A stretch of DNA of 48,810 bases from Pedosphaera sp. (GCA_009695275.1 SIBF01000008.1:1-48810), one strand, 5' to 3'; shown: positions 34,025 to 43,626, counted from the first letter of the stretch. Notes: generated by a model from the sequence alone, not told the origin. A program made the numbers and translations.

Positions 34025-34702
34025 ATGTTGGAGCCAGCCCCTCACGCCGAATTGATGCGCTCCCTCGGGCGGCTCGTCCGGGGTCTGTCCGCACTTTTTT
34101 GGGGGCTTCCTTTGACGCTGCTGGTTTCCGTCAAGACCGGCGTCAGCGAGTGGCTCAAACCGATGGGAATGCTCCCTCCGCTCATCTCCATGGGAATCCT
34201 CCTCTATGGACTGATCCTGTTGAGCAGCTTTCAAAAACAGGAGCGTATCTGGATCCGGGCGATCGACCGGGCCAAACTTCTCGCGGTGATAAATATCGGG
34301 CTCGCTCCGTTCATCTTCTGGTGGAACAAACTTCCCTTCGTGCCGTTCTATTCCGCCACCATTGGCATCCTGATCCTCTCGGGAGTGCTTTTTCTCTTTG
34401 ACCTTAATCAGGTCCTTCAACGCCTTGCGGCGATGCTTCCCGACGAAACTCTCCGGCTCGAAACCAAGTGGTTCACCTCCGTCAATCTGGGCATGTTGAT
34501 CTTCCTCGTTTCGGCAGCCGCGGTCTATGTGGCGTTGGATCAGATTGATCACCTCCCGGCAGTGCTGGTACAGGCCCTTCAAACCATCGAACCTGGGCGA
34601 GTCATCACACTTCTGATCCTCCTGCCTCTGGCACTAACGATGACACTGATCTGGAAAATCAAGGAAGTCATCATCCGCAGTGTGTTCAATGCGCAAAGTT
34701 GA
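34025..34702 (+). CDS. Hypothetical multi-pass inner-membrane protein
   Basis: A 225-residue protein from ATG 34025, twelve bases after speA. Five or six hydrophobic segments can be seen, for example LISMGILLYGLILLSSF, ATIGILILSGVLFLFDLN, LGMLIFLVSAAAVYVAL and VITLLILLPLALTMTLIW. There is no catalytic motif or family that I recognise. Spacing suggests co-transcription with speA, so a link to polyamine or arginine transport is conceivable but unsupported. The ORF-track version starting at 33803 includes out-of-frame speA sequence. Confidence 0.65.
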   Translation: MLEPAPHAELMRSLGRLVRGLSALFWGLPLTLLVSVKTGVSEWLKPMGMLPPLISMGILLYGLILLSSFQKQERIWIRAIDRAKLLAVINIGLAPFIFWWNKLPFVPFYSATIGILILSGVLFLFDLNQVLQRLAAMLPDETLRLETKWFTSVNLGMLIFLVSAAAVYVALDQIDHLPAVLVQALQTIEPGRVITLLILLPLALTMTLIWKIKEVIIRSVFNAQS

Positions 34703-34723
34703 TCCACTGCCGCAACGCTGGTT

Positions 34724-37420
34724 TTAGGCGGGCTGCCCCGCCGCGAGCAGTCGATGACGGGCGAGATTCTTGATGCTCCGGATGGCCAGTGCCGTCCAGC
34801 CTGTTTGGTGGCTGGCTCCAAGCCCCTGCCCGGTCTCCGCGTGGAAATACTCGTGGAACAGCAAATGATCCCGCCAATTGGGATCGGCCGCAAATCGATG
34901 GTCGGTTCCGTGACAAGGGCGCGCTCCGCTCGAATCGCGCACAAATATCCCCGCCAGCCGCCGCTCGATCTCCCGCGCGACACAATCCAGCGTCATCCAG
35001 TTCCCGGAGTTCGTGGGACATTCCACCTTGAGTTCCGGACCATAGAAGTGGTGGTAACGTTCCAGAGCCTCGACGATCAGATAGTTGACTGGAAACCAGA
35101 TGGGCCCCCGCCAGTTTGAGTTCCCGCCGAAGAGCCAGGTGTTTGACTCGCCGGGAACGTAGTCCACCCGGTGAATCTCGCCTCCAGCATCAAACTCGTA
35201 AGGATGGTCTTCGTGGTACTTTGACAAGGACCGGATACCGAACGGAGATAGAAACTCTGACTCGTCCAGCATGTAACGCAGTGTTCGAATCAGTCGATCC
35301 TTGGTGGGAATGGCGAGCAACCGGCGCGTTCCTTGGCGTCCTTCGCCATCGGTGATGTGGCGGGCGAGACCGCGATGATGCTTGAGGAACCATTCCAGCC
35401 GTTTCTGGAATCCAGGCAGTTTCTCAATGGTCCCCTGCTCCAGCACTTCCACCGCGATCAACGGAAGCAATCCCACCATTGAACGCGTCCGCAATGGAGT
35501 AACCCGCTGATCCGTGAGGATGCGGTCATAGTAAAAGCCGTCTTCTTCATCCCACAAACCTGAGCCGCCGAGGGTGTTCATCGCGGAGGTGATCTGGATG
35601 AAGTGCTCAAGGAACTTCGAAGCCATGTCCTCGTAAGCGCGATGAATCTTGCTGCCGTCGCGGGCGAGTTCGAGCGCGATGGACAGCATCGTCGCGGCGT
35701 AAAAGGCCATCCACGCGGTGCCGTCCGCCTGCTGCAGAGTTCCGCCGGTGGGCAGAGGCTTGGAACGATCGAAGACTCCAACATTGTCGAGTCCCAGAAA
35801 GCCGCCGGAAAACAGATTCTTGCCGAGAGCATCCTTGCGGTTGACCCACCAGGTGAAGTTGATGACCAGCTTCTGAAACACGCTCTCGAGGAATTGCCGG
35901 TCACGCTGGCCATTGCGGGCCGCGATCTTGTACACACGCCATGCGGCCCAGGCGTGGACCGGTGGATTCACGTCGTCAAACGCGAATTCGTAGGCGGGGA
36001 TCTGCCCGTTCGGGTGCATGTACCACTCGCGCAAAAACAGGCCGAGCTGCTGTTTCGCAAATTCACCGTCAAGGCGGGCGAACGGGATCATGTGAAAGGC
36101 AAGATCCCACGCGGCGAACCAGGGATATTCCCACTTGTCCGGCATCGAGATGATGTCGCGGCTGTAGAGATGGGTCCATTCCGCATTCCTGCCGTTCATG
36201 CGGCTCGGCGGCGGTGGAGGCGTGTGCGGATCTCCATAAAGCCAGTCCTCGATGACGTAATGGTAAAACTGTTTGCTCCATAGGAGTCCGGCGTAGCCTT
36301 GGCGCACAACGTTCCGCTCGTCATCCGTCAGTTCGGGGGGATTGATCGAGGCGTAAAACTCGTCCGCCTCCTGAATTCGATCTGAGAACACCGCGGCCCA
36401 ATTTGCCTCATCCCGGGGCTGGGCAGCCATTTCATCAAAATACAGCCGCATTCCGAAAACTCGAGTCTCGCCAGGGGCCAGCTTCAAAACAAAGTGCGGC
36501 GCGGCCTTCGTCCCGTAGCCCTTCCCGTTCACCGCATCGGCGCAGCCATGCACCACGTAATCGTGAAATCCATCCTTCACGAACCTGCCGCCATTTGGAG
36601 TCTGGAAGAGTCGTTCATTGTTCGTTTCATTGTCGGTGAAGAGAACTTTGGGAGACCGGCCCGCTTGATCTGGAAAGAAATCGCACCAGAATGTCCCAAG
36701 AGATTCATGCGTCAGTTTGAGGCGGTTTTCACCAGCCATCTCAATGCGTGGCTTGAGCGAGCATCCCTCATGAGTGCATCCCCAAATCCATGTGTTGCGA
36801 AACCACACCGTTGGCAACAGATGCAACTCCGCTTCATCAGGCCCACGATTGGCCACGGTGATTCGGATGCACAAATCATCCGGGCCGCTCTTCGCATATT
36901 CCGCAGTGACATCGAAGTAGCGCCCCTCATCGAAGACTCCGCAATCCGCCAGCTCGAACTCCGGCTCAGTTTTGCTTCGACCATGATTTTCCTCGCGCAG
37001 TCGAGCGTAGGGAAATTCTGCCTGCGGATACTTGTAGAGCGCCTTCATGTAAGAATGCGTTGGAGTCGAATCCAGGTAGAAGTAGTGCTCCTTCACATCC
37101 TCACCGTGATTACCCTCCTGACCGGTCAATCCGAAAAGACGCTCTTTCAGGAAAGGATCACGTCCGTTCCACAGCGCGAGCGCAAAACAAAGCCGACACT
37201 CGCGATCGCAAATTCCGAGAAGTCCATCCTCACCCCAACGATAGGCGCGGCTCCGGGCGTGGTCATGCGGAAAATAATCCCAGCAAGTTCCCCACTCTGA
37301 ATAATCCTCCCGCACCGTGGCCCATTGCCTCTCGGACAAATAAGGTCCCCATCGCTTCCAGTTCCTCTGGCGAGCCGAGTCTTCCTGCAGCCGCCGTTCC
37401 TCCGCTGTCGTGGGTTTCAT
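34724..37420 (-). CDS. GH63-type glycoside hydrolase (glucosidase-like)
   Basis: About 898 residues from ATG 37420 (MKPTTAEERRLQEDSARQRN). The longer track start adds sequence overlapping lpxK. The family opening WGPYLSERQWATVREDYSEW, then WDYFPHDHARSRAYRWGEDG is characteristic of bacterial GH63/MGH1-like hydrolases. The (alpha/alpha)6 catalytic barrel follows, with SMPDKWEYPWFAAWDLAFHM, GLFLREWYMHPNGQIPAYEF and a C-terminal NSNWRGPIWFPVNYL. Catalytic Asp and Glu lie in the WDLAFH and later barrel segments. There is no signal peptide, so it is cytoplasmic. It probably processes glucosyl- or mannosyl-containing oligosaccharides such as glucosylglycerate, but the substrate is unknown. Confidence 0.85.
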   Translation of the reverse strand: MKPTTAEERRLQEDSARQRNWKRWGPYLSERQWATVREDYSEWGTCWDYFPHDHARSRAYRWGEDGLLGICDRECRLCFALALWNGRDPFLKERLFGLTGQEGNHGEDVKEHYFYLDSTPTHSYMKALYKYPQAEFPYARLREENHGRSKTEPEFELADCGVFDEGRYFDVTAEYAKSGPDDLCIRITVANRGPDEAELHLLPTVWFRNTWIWGCTHEGCSLKPRIEMAGENRLKLTHESLGTFWCDFFPDQAGRSPKVLFTDNETNNERLFQTPNGGRFVKDGFHDYVVHGCADAVNGKGYGTKAAPHFVLKLAPGETRVFGMRLYFDEMAAQPRDEANWAAVFSDRIQEADEFYASINPPELTDDERNVVRQGYAGLLWSKQFYHYVIEDWLYGDPHTPPPPPSRMNGRNAEWTHLYSRDIISMPDKWEYPWFAAWDLAFHMIPFARLDGEFAKQQLGLFLREWYMHPNGQIPAYEFAFDDVNPPVHAWAAWRVYKIAARNGQRDRQFLESVFQKLVINFTWWVNRKDALGKNLFSGGFLGLDNVGVFDRSKPLPTGGTLQQADGTAWMAFYAATMLSIALELARDGSKIHRAYEDMASKFLEHFIQITSAMNTLGGSGLWDEEDGFYYDRILTDQRVTPLRTRSMVGLLPLIAVEVLEQGTIEKLPGFQKRLEWFLKHHRGLARHITDGEGRQGTRRLLAIPTKDRLIRTLRYMLDESEFLSPFGIRSLSKYHEDHPYEFDAGGEIHRVDYVPGESNTWLFGGNSNWRGPIWFPVNYLIVEALERYHHFYGPELKVECPTNSGNWMTLDCVAREIERRLAGIFVRDSSGARPCHGTDHRFAADPNWRDHLLFHEYFHAETGQGLGASHQTGWTALAIRSIKNLARHRLLAAGQPA

Positions 37421-37575
37421 GGATGAGGGTTGGATAATTTCAATTCTCTCACAGACGCTGCGCACCATGCCAGCGCCGTCAACGCAGGCCAAGCTCCGAA
37501 GAGGTTCGCCTTCGACCTCCTTTTCTTTGACCCACGCTTGCCCTGCTCTTTCACGACTGGCAAGCTCGCGCCGCA

Positions 37576-38748
37576 ATGCGCGAGACCCTGCGGGCATGGA
37601 CGGAAACCATTGAGACTTTCGTTCTCGAAGTCATCTTCGAGCAACGTCGGGACAAGCGCGCCGCCGTGGCCAGGGCAACTCTCTTCTGTCTCTCCAAGAT
37701 TTTTACGGTCGCCGTCAAATTCCGGCGGTTCCTTTACAACGTCCGCATTCTCCGCGACTCCACCCTTGGCGTCCAGGTCATCGCGGTCGGAAACCTGACT
37801 GTGGGCGGAACGGGAAAGACACCCGTGGTCGAGAAGCTCGCGCGCGAATTGCGCGATCAGGGACGCAACGTCGCCATCCTGTCCCGCGGCTACCGGTCCA
37901 AGCCGCCCCCGATCAGCCAGCGGCTCCTGAACAAGATCCTCCTTCGCGACGACACCACCCCTCCGCGCGTGGTGTCCGACGGAAAATCCCTGCTGCTCGA
38001 TTCCGAGACGGCCGGAGACGAGCCTTACATGCTCGCATCGAACCTCAAGGACGTCATCGTGCTCGTGGACAAGGATCGTGTGAAGGCGGGGCGTTACGCG
38101 ATCCAGAAGTTTGGCTGCGACACCCTGCTCCTCGACGATGGATTCCAATACTGGAAACTCCGTGGCCGGCGCTGGGACATTGTGCTCATTGACTGCCAGC
38201 AGCCGTTCGGCAACGAACATCTTCTCCCGCGCGGCACGCTCCGCGAGCCCCCATCCCATCTCGCCCGGGCCAGCACGATATTCATCACCAAGAGCGACGG
38301 CAATACGGACGCGCTCCGGAAGCGCATCGCCCTGCAAAACCCAACCGCCGGCATCATCGAATGTGTTCACCACCCGCTCTACTTCGAGGACGTTTTTACG
38401 GGTGAACAAAGGGGACTGGATTTTCTCAAGGGCGTAAAAGTCGCCACCTTGAGCGGCATCGCTCAACCCGAGAGCTTTGAAAAGAGCCTCGCCCACCTCG
38501 GTGCCGAACTCGTTTATTCGAAGCGCTTCGCGGATCACCACCGCTTCTCGCAGCAGGAAGTCCTGAATGTCATCAATCGAAGCAAGAAACGTCAGGCCAA
38601 ATTTCTCATCACAACCCAGAAAGATGCCGTCCGCTTTCCAAAGATCGACCGGCGCGACCTGCCAATCTGCTTCATGCGCGTGGAAATCAAGATTCTCAAG
38701 GGCGCCAGGGACTTTCAGGAGTGTGTCCGGCAAATCTGCTTCCGTTAA
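37576..38748 (+). CDS. lpxK: Tetraacyldisaccharide 4'-kinase
   Basis: A 390-residue inner-membrane-associated kinase that phosphorylates the 4' position of the lipid A disaccharide. The P-loop is VIAVGNLTVGGTGKTPVVE. Further motifs are AILSRGYRSK, DEPYMLASNL, DTLLLDDGFQYWKL, DIVLIDCQQPFGNEHLLPRG and the C-terminal FADHHRFSQQE and ITTQKDAVRFP. The N-terminal 60 residues form the membrane-binding helix. It is followed almost directly by an LpxL-type acyltransferase, a coherent lipid A pair. This implies a lipopolysaccharide outer membrane. Confidence 0.95.
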   Translation: MRETLRAWTETIETFVLEVIFEQRRDKRAAVARATLFCLSKIFTVAVKFRRFLYNVRILRDSTLGVQVIAVGNLTVGGTGKTPVVEKLARELRDQGRNVAILSRGYRSKPPPISQRLLNKILLRDDTTPPRVVSDGKSLLLDSETAGDEPYMLASNLKDVIVLVDKDRVKAGRYAIQKFGCDTLLLDDGFQYWKLRGRRWDIVLIDCQQPFGNEHLLPRGTLREPPSHLARASTIFITKSDGNTDALRKRIALQNPTAGIIECVHHPLYFEDVFTGEQRGLDFLKGVKVATLSGIAQPESFEKSLAHLGAELVYSKRFADHHRFSQQEVLNVINRSKKRQAKFLITTQKDAVRFPKIDRRDLPICFMRVEIKILKGARDFQECVRQICFR

Positions 38749-38751
38749 GTG

Positions 38752-39663
38752 ATGGACACGCTGCTATACCTTTTGGCCGTCACCGTGATTGGGTTGATTC
38801 GACTGCTTCCACTCACAACGGTAGCCAGGCTCGGCAGGTTCTTCGGCACCCTGGCCTACACCATAGATGCGCGCCATCGCAAAGTTGCCATCTCCAACCT
38901 CACCCGCTGCTTTGGAGGGGAGAAATCCGCGGCAGAAATCCGCGAACTGGCCCGGGAGAACTTTCGCAGGATCGGAGAAAATTACGCCAGCGCTGCCCGC
39001 ACCGCGTTCATGACATTTGAACAACTTAAGCCGCATTTCAATTTCGTGGGCTCGGAGAAGATTCTTCCATTCGCGTCCGACGGAACAGCGCAAAGCCGTG
39101 TCGTCGCCATCGGCCATTTTGGAAACTTTGAGCTTTACGCACGCTTCGGCCAGTATGTTCCCATCTTCAAATGCGCCACCACTTACCGCGGTCTGCGCCA
39201 GCCTGGACTGAACAGATTATTAAAAAGCATGCGTGAGCGCTCCGGCTGCCAGTTCTTTGAACGGCGTACCGAGGCCGCCGCTCTCAAAGCCGCCATGACG
39301 GACACCGGTCTGATGCTTGGACTCCTCGCTGATCAGCACGCGGGCAATCGAGGTCTTCGCCTTCCATTCATGGGGCACGAGTGCTCGACCAGCAGCGCGC
39401 CGGCGGTCTTCGCGCTGCGTTATCATTGCCCGCTCCATACCGCGATCTGTTATCGGACACGCCCCGCTCACTGGCAGATCGAGGTCGGCCCCGAAATCCC
39501 GACGAATGTAAACGGTCAGCCCCGCCCGGTTGAAGACATCACGCGAGAGATCAACGCCGCGTTTGAGACCGGTGTTCGCCGCGATCCCGCGAATTGGTTC
39601 TGGGTTCACAATCGATGGAAGACCGGCGAATCACGCGCGTCGGCGGTTCCTGTGAATTCATGA
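38752..39663 (+). CDS. LpxL/HtrB-type lipid A acyltransferase
   Basis: A 303-residue protein with an N-terminal membrane helix (LLYLLAVTVIGLIRLLPL) and the lysophospholipid acyltransferase fold. The HX4E catalytic motif is in GHFGNFELYARFG. Also present are FKCATTYRGLRQPGLNRLLK, MLGLLADQHAGNRGLRLPFM and the closing DPANWFWVHNRW, typical of LpxL/LpxM. It would add a secondary acyl chain to lipid A. Three bases separate its ATG from the lpxK stop, so they form one operon. Confidence 0.9.
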   Translation: MDTLLYLLAVTVIGLIRLLPLTTVARLGRFFGTLAYTIDARHRKVAISNLTRCFGGEKSAAEIRELARENFRRIGENYASAARTAFMTFEQLKPHFNFVGSEKILPFASDGTAQSRVVAIGHFGNFELYARFGQYVPIFKCATTYRGLRQPGLNRLLKSMRERSGCQFFERRTEAAALKAAMTDTGLMLGLLADQHAGNRGLRLPFMGHECSTSSAPAVFALRYHCPLHTAICYRTRPAHWQIEVGPEIPTNVNGQPRPVEDITREINAAFETGVRRDPANWFWVHNRWKTGESRASAVPVNS

Positions 39664-39724
39664 ATGCGTAGGAAGGTCCCCTGCCCCGCTTGCCTTGCCC
39701 CGCTTCGTCCGCAATACTCCGCCC

Positions 39725-40642
39725 GTGAACATCTCAGTCACCGAACTGACGGATCAACTGATCGCATCCTACGCCCGCGTCGGCGGCATCAATCATCTCG
39801 ACGGCGTCAATCTTCCCTCCAAGAGCGCCATCGCGGTGATCACCGTCGAGTTGCTCCAACTGCTTTTCCCCGGCTTCTTCGACGACAAATCCATCCACTC
39901 ATCCGAGATCAAGATGGAGACGGCCAACCGCATGGATTCCGTTCTCGGCGCACTGGAGGATGAGATTTACAAGAGTTTGAAATCGAACCCGGAGTTCGTC
40001 CGGAGCGCTCGTGATCCCCGCGCCTCGGCTCACAATCTGACGGTGAGTTTCCTCCAGAAACTCCCACGCATCCGCGAAGTCCTGCACACGGACATCGAGG
40101 CAGCATACAACGGCGACCCTGCCGCGCTGAACAAGGAGGAGATCATCGTGGCCTACCCCTTTGTTGAGACCGTGGCGGTCCAGCGCATGGCTCACGAACT
40201 CTACCTGAACGAGGTGCCGCTCATCCCCCGCATCATGACCGAGTGGGCGCACAGCCGTTCCGGGATGGACCTGCACCCCGGCGCCCAAATCGGTTCCCAC
40301 TTCTTCGTCGATCACTGCACCGGAACCGTCGTCGGCGAAACTGCGATCCTCGGCAACCACGTGAAGATGTATCAAGGCGTCGGCCTTGTCGCGCGGTCAC
40401 TGGCCGGCGGACAGGCGCTCAAAGGACAGAAGCGGCATCCAACTCTGGAGGATCACGTCACAATTTACGCCGGAGCCACCATCGTCGGAGGCGAAACCGT
40501 GATTGGCGAGGGCAGCACCATCGGGGCGAATGTCTTCCTCATGCACAGCGTCCCGCCGAACTCGCTTGTTCTTCAGGAAGACGTGAAAGTCAAAGTGCTC
40601 AAAAAGGACCGCAACCGCGACGGAGCTGATTTTCAGATCTGA
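39725..40642 (+). CDS. cysE: Serine O-acetyltransferase
   Basis: I start at GTG 39725 (MNISVTELTDQLIASYARVG), giving 305 residues; the track start adds ten unlikely residues. The N-terminal helical region (HTDIEAAYNGDPAALNKEEI, IVAYPFVETVAVQRMAHELY) is followed by a left-handed beta-helix of hexapeptide repeats: SGMDLHPGAQIGSHFFVDH, GTVVGETAILGNHVKMYQGV and YAGATIVGGETVIGEGSTIG. It converts serine and acetyl-CoA to O-acetylserine, the cysteine precursor. Length and N-terminus resemble the long SAT group paired with cysteine synthase, which is not encoded nearby. It converges with the CCA enzyme gene. Confidence 0.92.
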   Translation: MNISVTELTDQLIASYARVGGINHLDGVNLPSKSAIAVITVELLQLLFPGFFDDKSIHSSEIKMETANRMDSVLGALEDEIYKSLKSNPEFVRSARDPRASAHNLTVSFLQKLPRIREVLHTDIEAAYNGDPAALNKEEIIVAYPFVETVAVQRMAHELYLNEVPLIPRIMTEWAHSRSGMDLHPGAQIGSHFFVDHCTGTVVGETAILGNHVKMYQGVGLVARSLAGGQALKGQKRHPTLEDHVTIYAGATIVGGETVIGEGSTIGANVFLMHSVPPNSLVLQEDVKVKVLKKDRNRDGADFQI

Positions 40643-40674
40643 CTGCTGCCTCCGCCGGTCACGCTTTACGCATT

Positions 40675-40705
40675 ACTGATCACTGATCACTGATCACTGA
40701 CCACT
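40675..40705. repeat. Period-7 tandem tract TGATCAC
   Basis: Heptamers TGATCAC TGATCAC TGATCAC TGACCAC after a degenerate ATTAC. Each unit contains the palindrome TGATCA. The tract lies between two convergent genes and supplies the last residues and TGA stop of the minus-strand nucleotidyltransferase gene. Confidence 0.7.
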
Positions 40706-42022
40706 GCCTGCCCCCGCCAGCCGCTCCCGCGCCCACTCCCGCGCCTCCTCACAAGTTTTGAGTTCCTCCTGAAGCTGCTTGTCGCGAATCTCCTCCAGCA
40801 AGGTGCCCATCGCCGGCCCGGGCTTCATCCCCAGCGCAATCAAGTCATCTCCACGCAGCAAGCGCGGCACAATGGCAGGCACGCGTTGCAACTCCTCGCG
40901 TTCCTGAATCAAGAATTCGTAGTGATCCAGCCGCCGGTGCGAGCCCAAGCAATCAAGCCGGTGCAGCTCCATTTCCAATGGGAACGTCTCGCGCAGGATC
41001 ATCCGGCGGACCGTCGCCCGCCGCATCTTCCGCACATCCTTGAACTGCATGTGATGCAGCACACATTGCACAACCTCGTCCGTCTGCTTCCGTGGAAACT
41101 TCAGCCGCTGCAAAATCTCCTCCGTCATCTCCGCGCCCACTTTCTCATGGCCATAAAAGTGGATCGCACCCGATGACTCGCGCGAGCTGGTCCGCGGCTT
41201 GGCAATGTCATGCATCAACACCGTCCAGGGAAGGGACTCGGGGGCATCCGACGGCAACTGCTCCAGCATCAGCCGCACGTGATTGAAGACCGTTCCCTCC
41301 GGATGAAAATCCGGCGACTGCTCGCACTCAATCAGCGCCACGACTTCCGGCAACACATGCCCCAGCAATCCGCTCGACCTCAGCAGATCCAATCCCCGCG
41401 CCGCATGCGGCGGTCGAAACAATTTTACCAGCTCATCACGCACCCGCTCGGCGCTGACAGTCGAGATCCGCCCGGCATTGACGCGGATCGCCTCAGCCGT
41501 GCCCGTTTCGATCTCGAAACCAAGCTGAGCTGCGAATCGCACCGCGCGCAGCAACCTCAAGTGATCCTCGGCAAACCGATCCTCGGACCGCCCTATGGTC
41601 CGAACCAGCTTTGCCCGCAAATCAGCTTCGCCGCCCACCCAGTCAAAAATCCTGCCGGTGTCCGGATCCAAAAAAAGTCCGTTAATCGTAAAGTCCCGCC
41701 GTTCCGAATCAGCCCTCGCATCCGCGAACTCGACCCGCCCTGGACGCCGGCCATCCGTGTAATCCGCTTCCGCCCGAAATGTGGCGACCTGAAATTCATG
41801 CCCTCCCTCGACCACCACCATCACTCCGAATTGTTTCCCGACCGCCAAAGTGCGCTCAAACAGCGCCTCCACCTTCTCCGGTCGTGCGGAGGTGGCAATG
41901 TCAAAGTCCACCGGTACACGCCCTAACAAGTGGTCACGAACGCAGCCGCCGACCCAAAAAGCCTCGAACCCGGCAGCCTTGAGCCGGCTCACGATCTCGG
42001 TCGATATTTTACGCAATGACAT
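40694..42022 (-). CDS. CCA tRNA nucleotidyltransferase / poly(A) polymerase family protein
   Basis: About 442 residues from ATG 42022 (MSLRKISTEIVSRLKAAGFE); ATG 42046 is another option. The class II nucleotidyltransferase head has FWVGGCVRDHLLGRVPVDFD (metal Asp pair), then RRDFTINGLFLDP, then RFAEDHLRLLRAVRFAAQLG. An HD domain follows: VFNHVRLMLEQLP, PWTVLMHDIAKP and HFYGHEKVGAEM. It adds or repairs the tRNA 3' CCA, or acts as poly(A) polymerase; the sequence does not decide between them. The C-terminus runs into a tandem repeat that provides its stop. Confidence 0.9.
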   Translation of the reverse strand: MSLRKISTEIVSRLKAAGFEAFWVGGCVRDHLLGRVPVDFDIATSARPEKVEALFERTLAVGKQFGVMVVVEGGHEFQVATFRAEADYTDGRRPGRVEFADARADSERRDFTINGLFLDPDTGRIFDWVGGEADLRAKLVRTIGRSEDRFAEDHLRLLRAVRFAAQLGFEIETGTAEAIRVNAGRISTVSAERVRDELVKLFRPPHAARGLDLLRSSGLLGHVLPEVVALIECEQSPDFHPEGTVFNHVRLMLEQLPSDAPESLPWTVLMHDIAKPRTSSRESSGAIHFYGHEKVGAEMTEEILQRLKFPRKQTDEVVQCVLHHMQFKDVRKMRRATVRRMILRETFPLEMELHRLDCLGSHRRLDHYEFLIQEREELQRVPAIVPRLLRGDDLIALGMKPGPAMGTLLEEIRDKQLQEELKTCEEAREWARERLAGAGSGQ

Positions 42023-42218
42023 GATGGATGAACGCGGGAAAGGCATCTTCGCCCGTCCTTGCGATGCCGAACATGTACACTCACCCTTCCCGAATGAACA
42101 GTCCGGCTTCGATTGGCGTTCATCAGCAGTTTCATGATTCCACTTGCTGCCACAACATACAGATTGCGCAAACACGCCGGGCCTTCTTACGCTGGCCGTG
42201 ACAAATATCCGGAAACCT

Positions 42219-43166
42219 ATGCAACGCGACGTCGTTACCGTCGAGAAATTCTACACTGCCAACGAGACTCCATTGGACTTGAAGCTCGTGGCGGGCGCCA
42301 GCGGACTGAAGCGCATCATTCGCGAACCCACCGTCAACCGGCCCGGACTTGCCCTGGCAGGATTCACTAGGTACTTCGCGAGCAAACGCGTCCAGGTCAT
42401 CGGCAATGCCGAGTCGCACTTTCTTAAATCGCTCCCGAACGAGCAGCGCGCGGCGCGTTACGAGACGCTTTTCGGGCACAGGATTCCATGCTTCGTTTTT
42501 TCCCGCCAGCATCGGCCGGACAAGTCGTTCCTGAAACTCGCCGAGGAGGCCAACATCCCGATCTTCACCTCCTCACTGATCACGATGAAGTTCATCAATC
42601 TCGCGACATTGTCGCTCGAAATGATGTTCGCGCCCCGTGGTACGGAACTCGGAAGCATGGTGGACATTCTCGGCGTGGGCGTGATCATCCGGGGCGAAAG
42701 CGGCATCGGCAAGAGTGAGAGTGTCCTGGCGTTGATCGAGCGCGGCTACAGCCTGGTGGCGGATGATGTGACGAAAGTGACTCTCGTAGATGGCCGGGAT
42801 GTCATTGGCACCAGCTCGGACCTGACACGAGATCACATGGAGGTTCGAGGCATTGGGATCGTCAATGTCGCCGCCATGTTCGGCGTCCGCAGCATCCGGC
42901 ACGAAAAGAAAGTCGATCTCATCGTCACCCTGAAACTTTGGGACCAGGTTCCGGACGTGGACCGATTGGGAATGGAGGATCAGTACGTGAAGATTCTTGG
43001 AGTGGATGTGACACACATCACCATCCCGGTACGCCCAGGCCGGGACCTGGCACGATTGATCGAGGTCGCGGCCTTTCAAGCCAAATTGAAGGCCTCGGGC
43101 TACAACCCGGCCAGTGAACTCAACCAGCGCCTCATCGCGAAGATGACCGGCGGCAAGACTCTGTAA
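42219..43166 (+). CDS. hprK: HPr kinase/phosphorylase
   Basis: A 315-residue protein from ATG 42219 (MQRDVVTVEKFYTANETPLD); the track start adds implausible sequence. The N-terminal half is the HprK_N domain (AGFTRYFASKRVQVIGNAES). The catalytic half has Walker A GVIIRGESGIGKSESVLALI, then LVADDVTKVTL and the family signature EVRGIGIVNVAAMFGVRSIR, ending LNQRLIAKMTGG. It phosphorylates and dephosphorylates HPr at the regulatory serine. The HPr gene follows 46 bases downstream. Confidence 0.95.
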   Translation: MQRDVVTVEKFYTANETPLDLKLVAGASGLKRIIREPTVNRPGLALAGFTRYFASKRVQVIGNAESHFLKSLPNEQRAARYETLFGHRIPCFVFSRQHRPDKSFLKLAEEANIPIFTSSLITMKFINLATLSLEMMFAPRGTELGSMVDILGVGVIIRGESGIGKSESVLALIERGYSLVADDVTKVTLVDGRDVIGTSSDLTRDHMEVRGIGIVNVAAMFGVRSIRHEKKVDLIVTLKLWDQVPDVDRLGMEDQYVKILGVDVTHITIPVRPGRDLARLIEVAAFQAKLKASGYNPASELNQRLIAKMTGGKTL

Positions 43167-43212
43167 AATTGAATCGCCAAAACCAGCTTCATCGGCAACT
43201 CTGCAACCTCGA

Positions 43213-43530
43213 ATGAGCACGGCGCGAAAACACGGGGATTCACACTCGATCTCCAAAGAACTGATTGTCCAGAACAAGCTGGGGATTCATGCCCGTCCTT
43301 CCGCCATGTTCGTCAAGACCGCCAGTCGCTTCGAGTGCGACATCTTTGTCACGAAGGAGGAAAAACGTGAGAGTGAGAAGATAGTGGTCAACGGCAAGAG
43401 TATCATGGGACTTATGATGCTGGCCGCTGGACCTGGTTGCAAACTGCTCGTCCGGGCCGAGGGCGCGGATGCTTTGAAGGCAATCGAGGAATTGGAAAAC
43501 CTTCTCCGGCGCAAGTTCGACGAGGATTGA
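43213..43530 (+). CDS. HPr phosphocarrier protein
   Basis: A 105-residue HPr with a 16-residue N-terminal extension. The catalytic His is in NKLGIHARPSAMFVKTAS and the regulatory serine in VVNGKSIMGLMMLAAGPG, so both phosphorylation sites exist. It lies directly after hprK. No enzyme I or EII genes occur in the window, and in many Gram-negative HprK/HPr systems the PTS is incomplete and purely regulatory. I infer the same here, but genes elsewhere cannot be excluded. Confidence 0.93.
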   Translation: MSTARKHGDSHSISKELIVQNKLGIHARPSAMFVKTASRFECDIFVTKEEKRESEKIVVNGKSIMGLMMLAAGPGCKLLVRAEGADALKAIEELENLLRRKFDED

Positions 43531-43626
43531 GATCAAGGGAACTGGTGCCGTTCGCACAAGAAAGCAAGTGGGTGACGTGAATAACTCAAGCATTGCCTCG
43601 CGCCCGAGTTTCAATAGTTTGCCGCC

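Noticed and set aside
31863-34094. 743-residue minus-strand ORF opposite speA
   Set aside because: Antisense to a complete speA. Its length is explained by codon composition, and its sequence is His/Asp-rich without domains.
40675-40705. Tandem repeats as a CRISPR array
   Set aside because: The units are only seven bases with no spacers; this is a microsatellite-like tract. No CRISPR array or cas gene was seen in the window.
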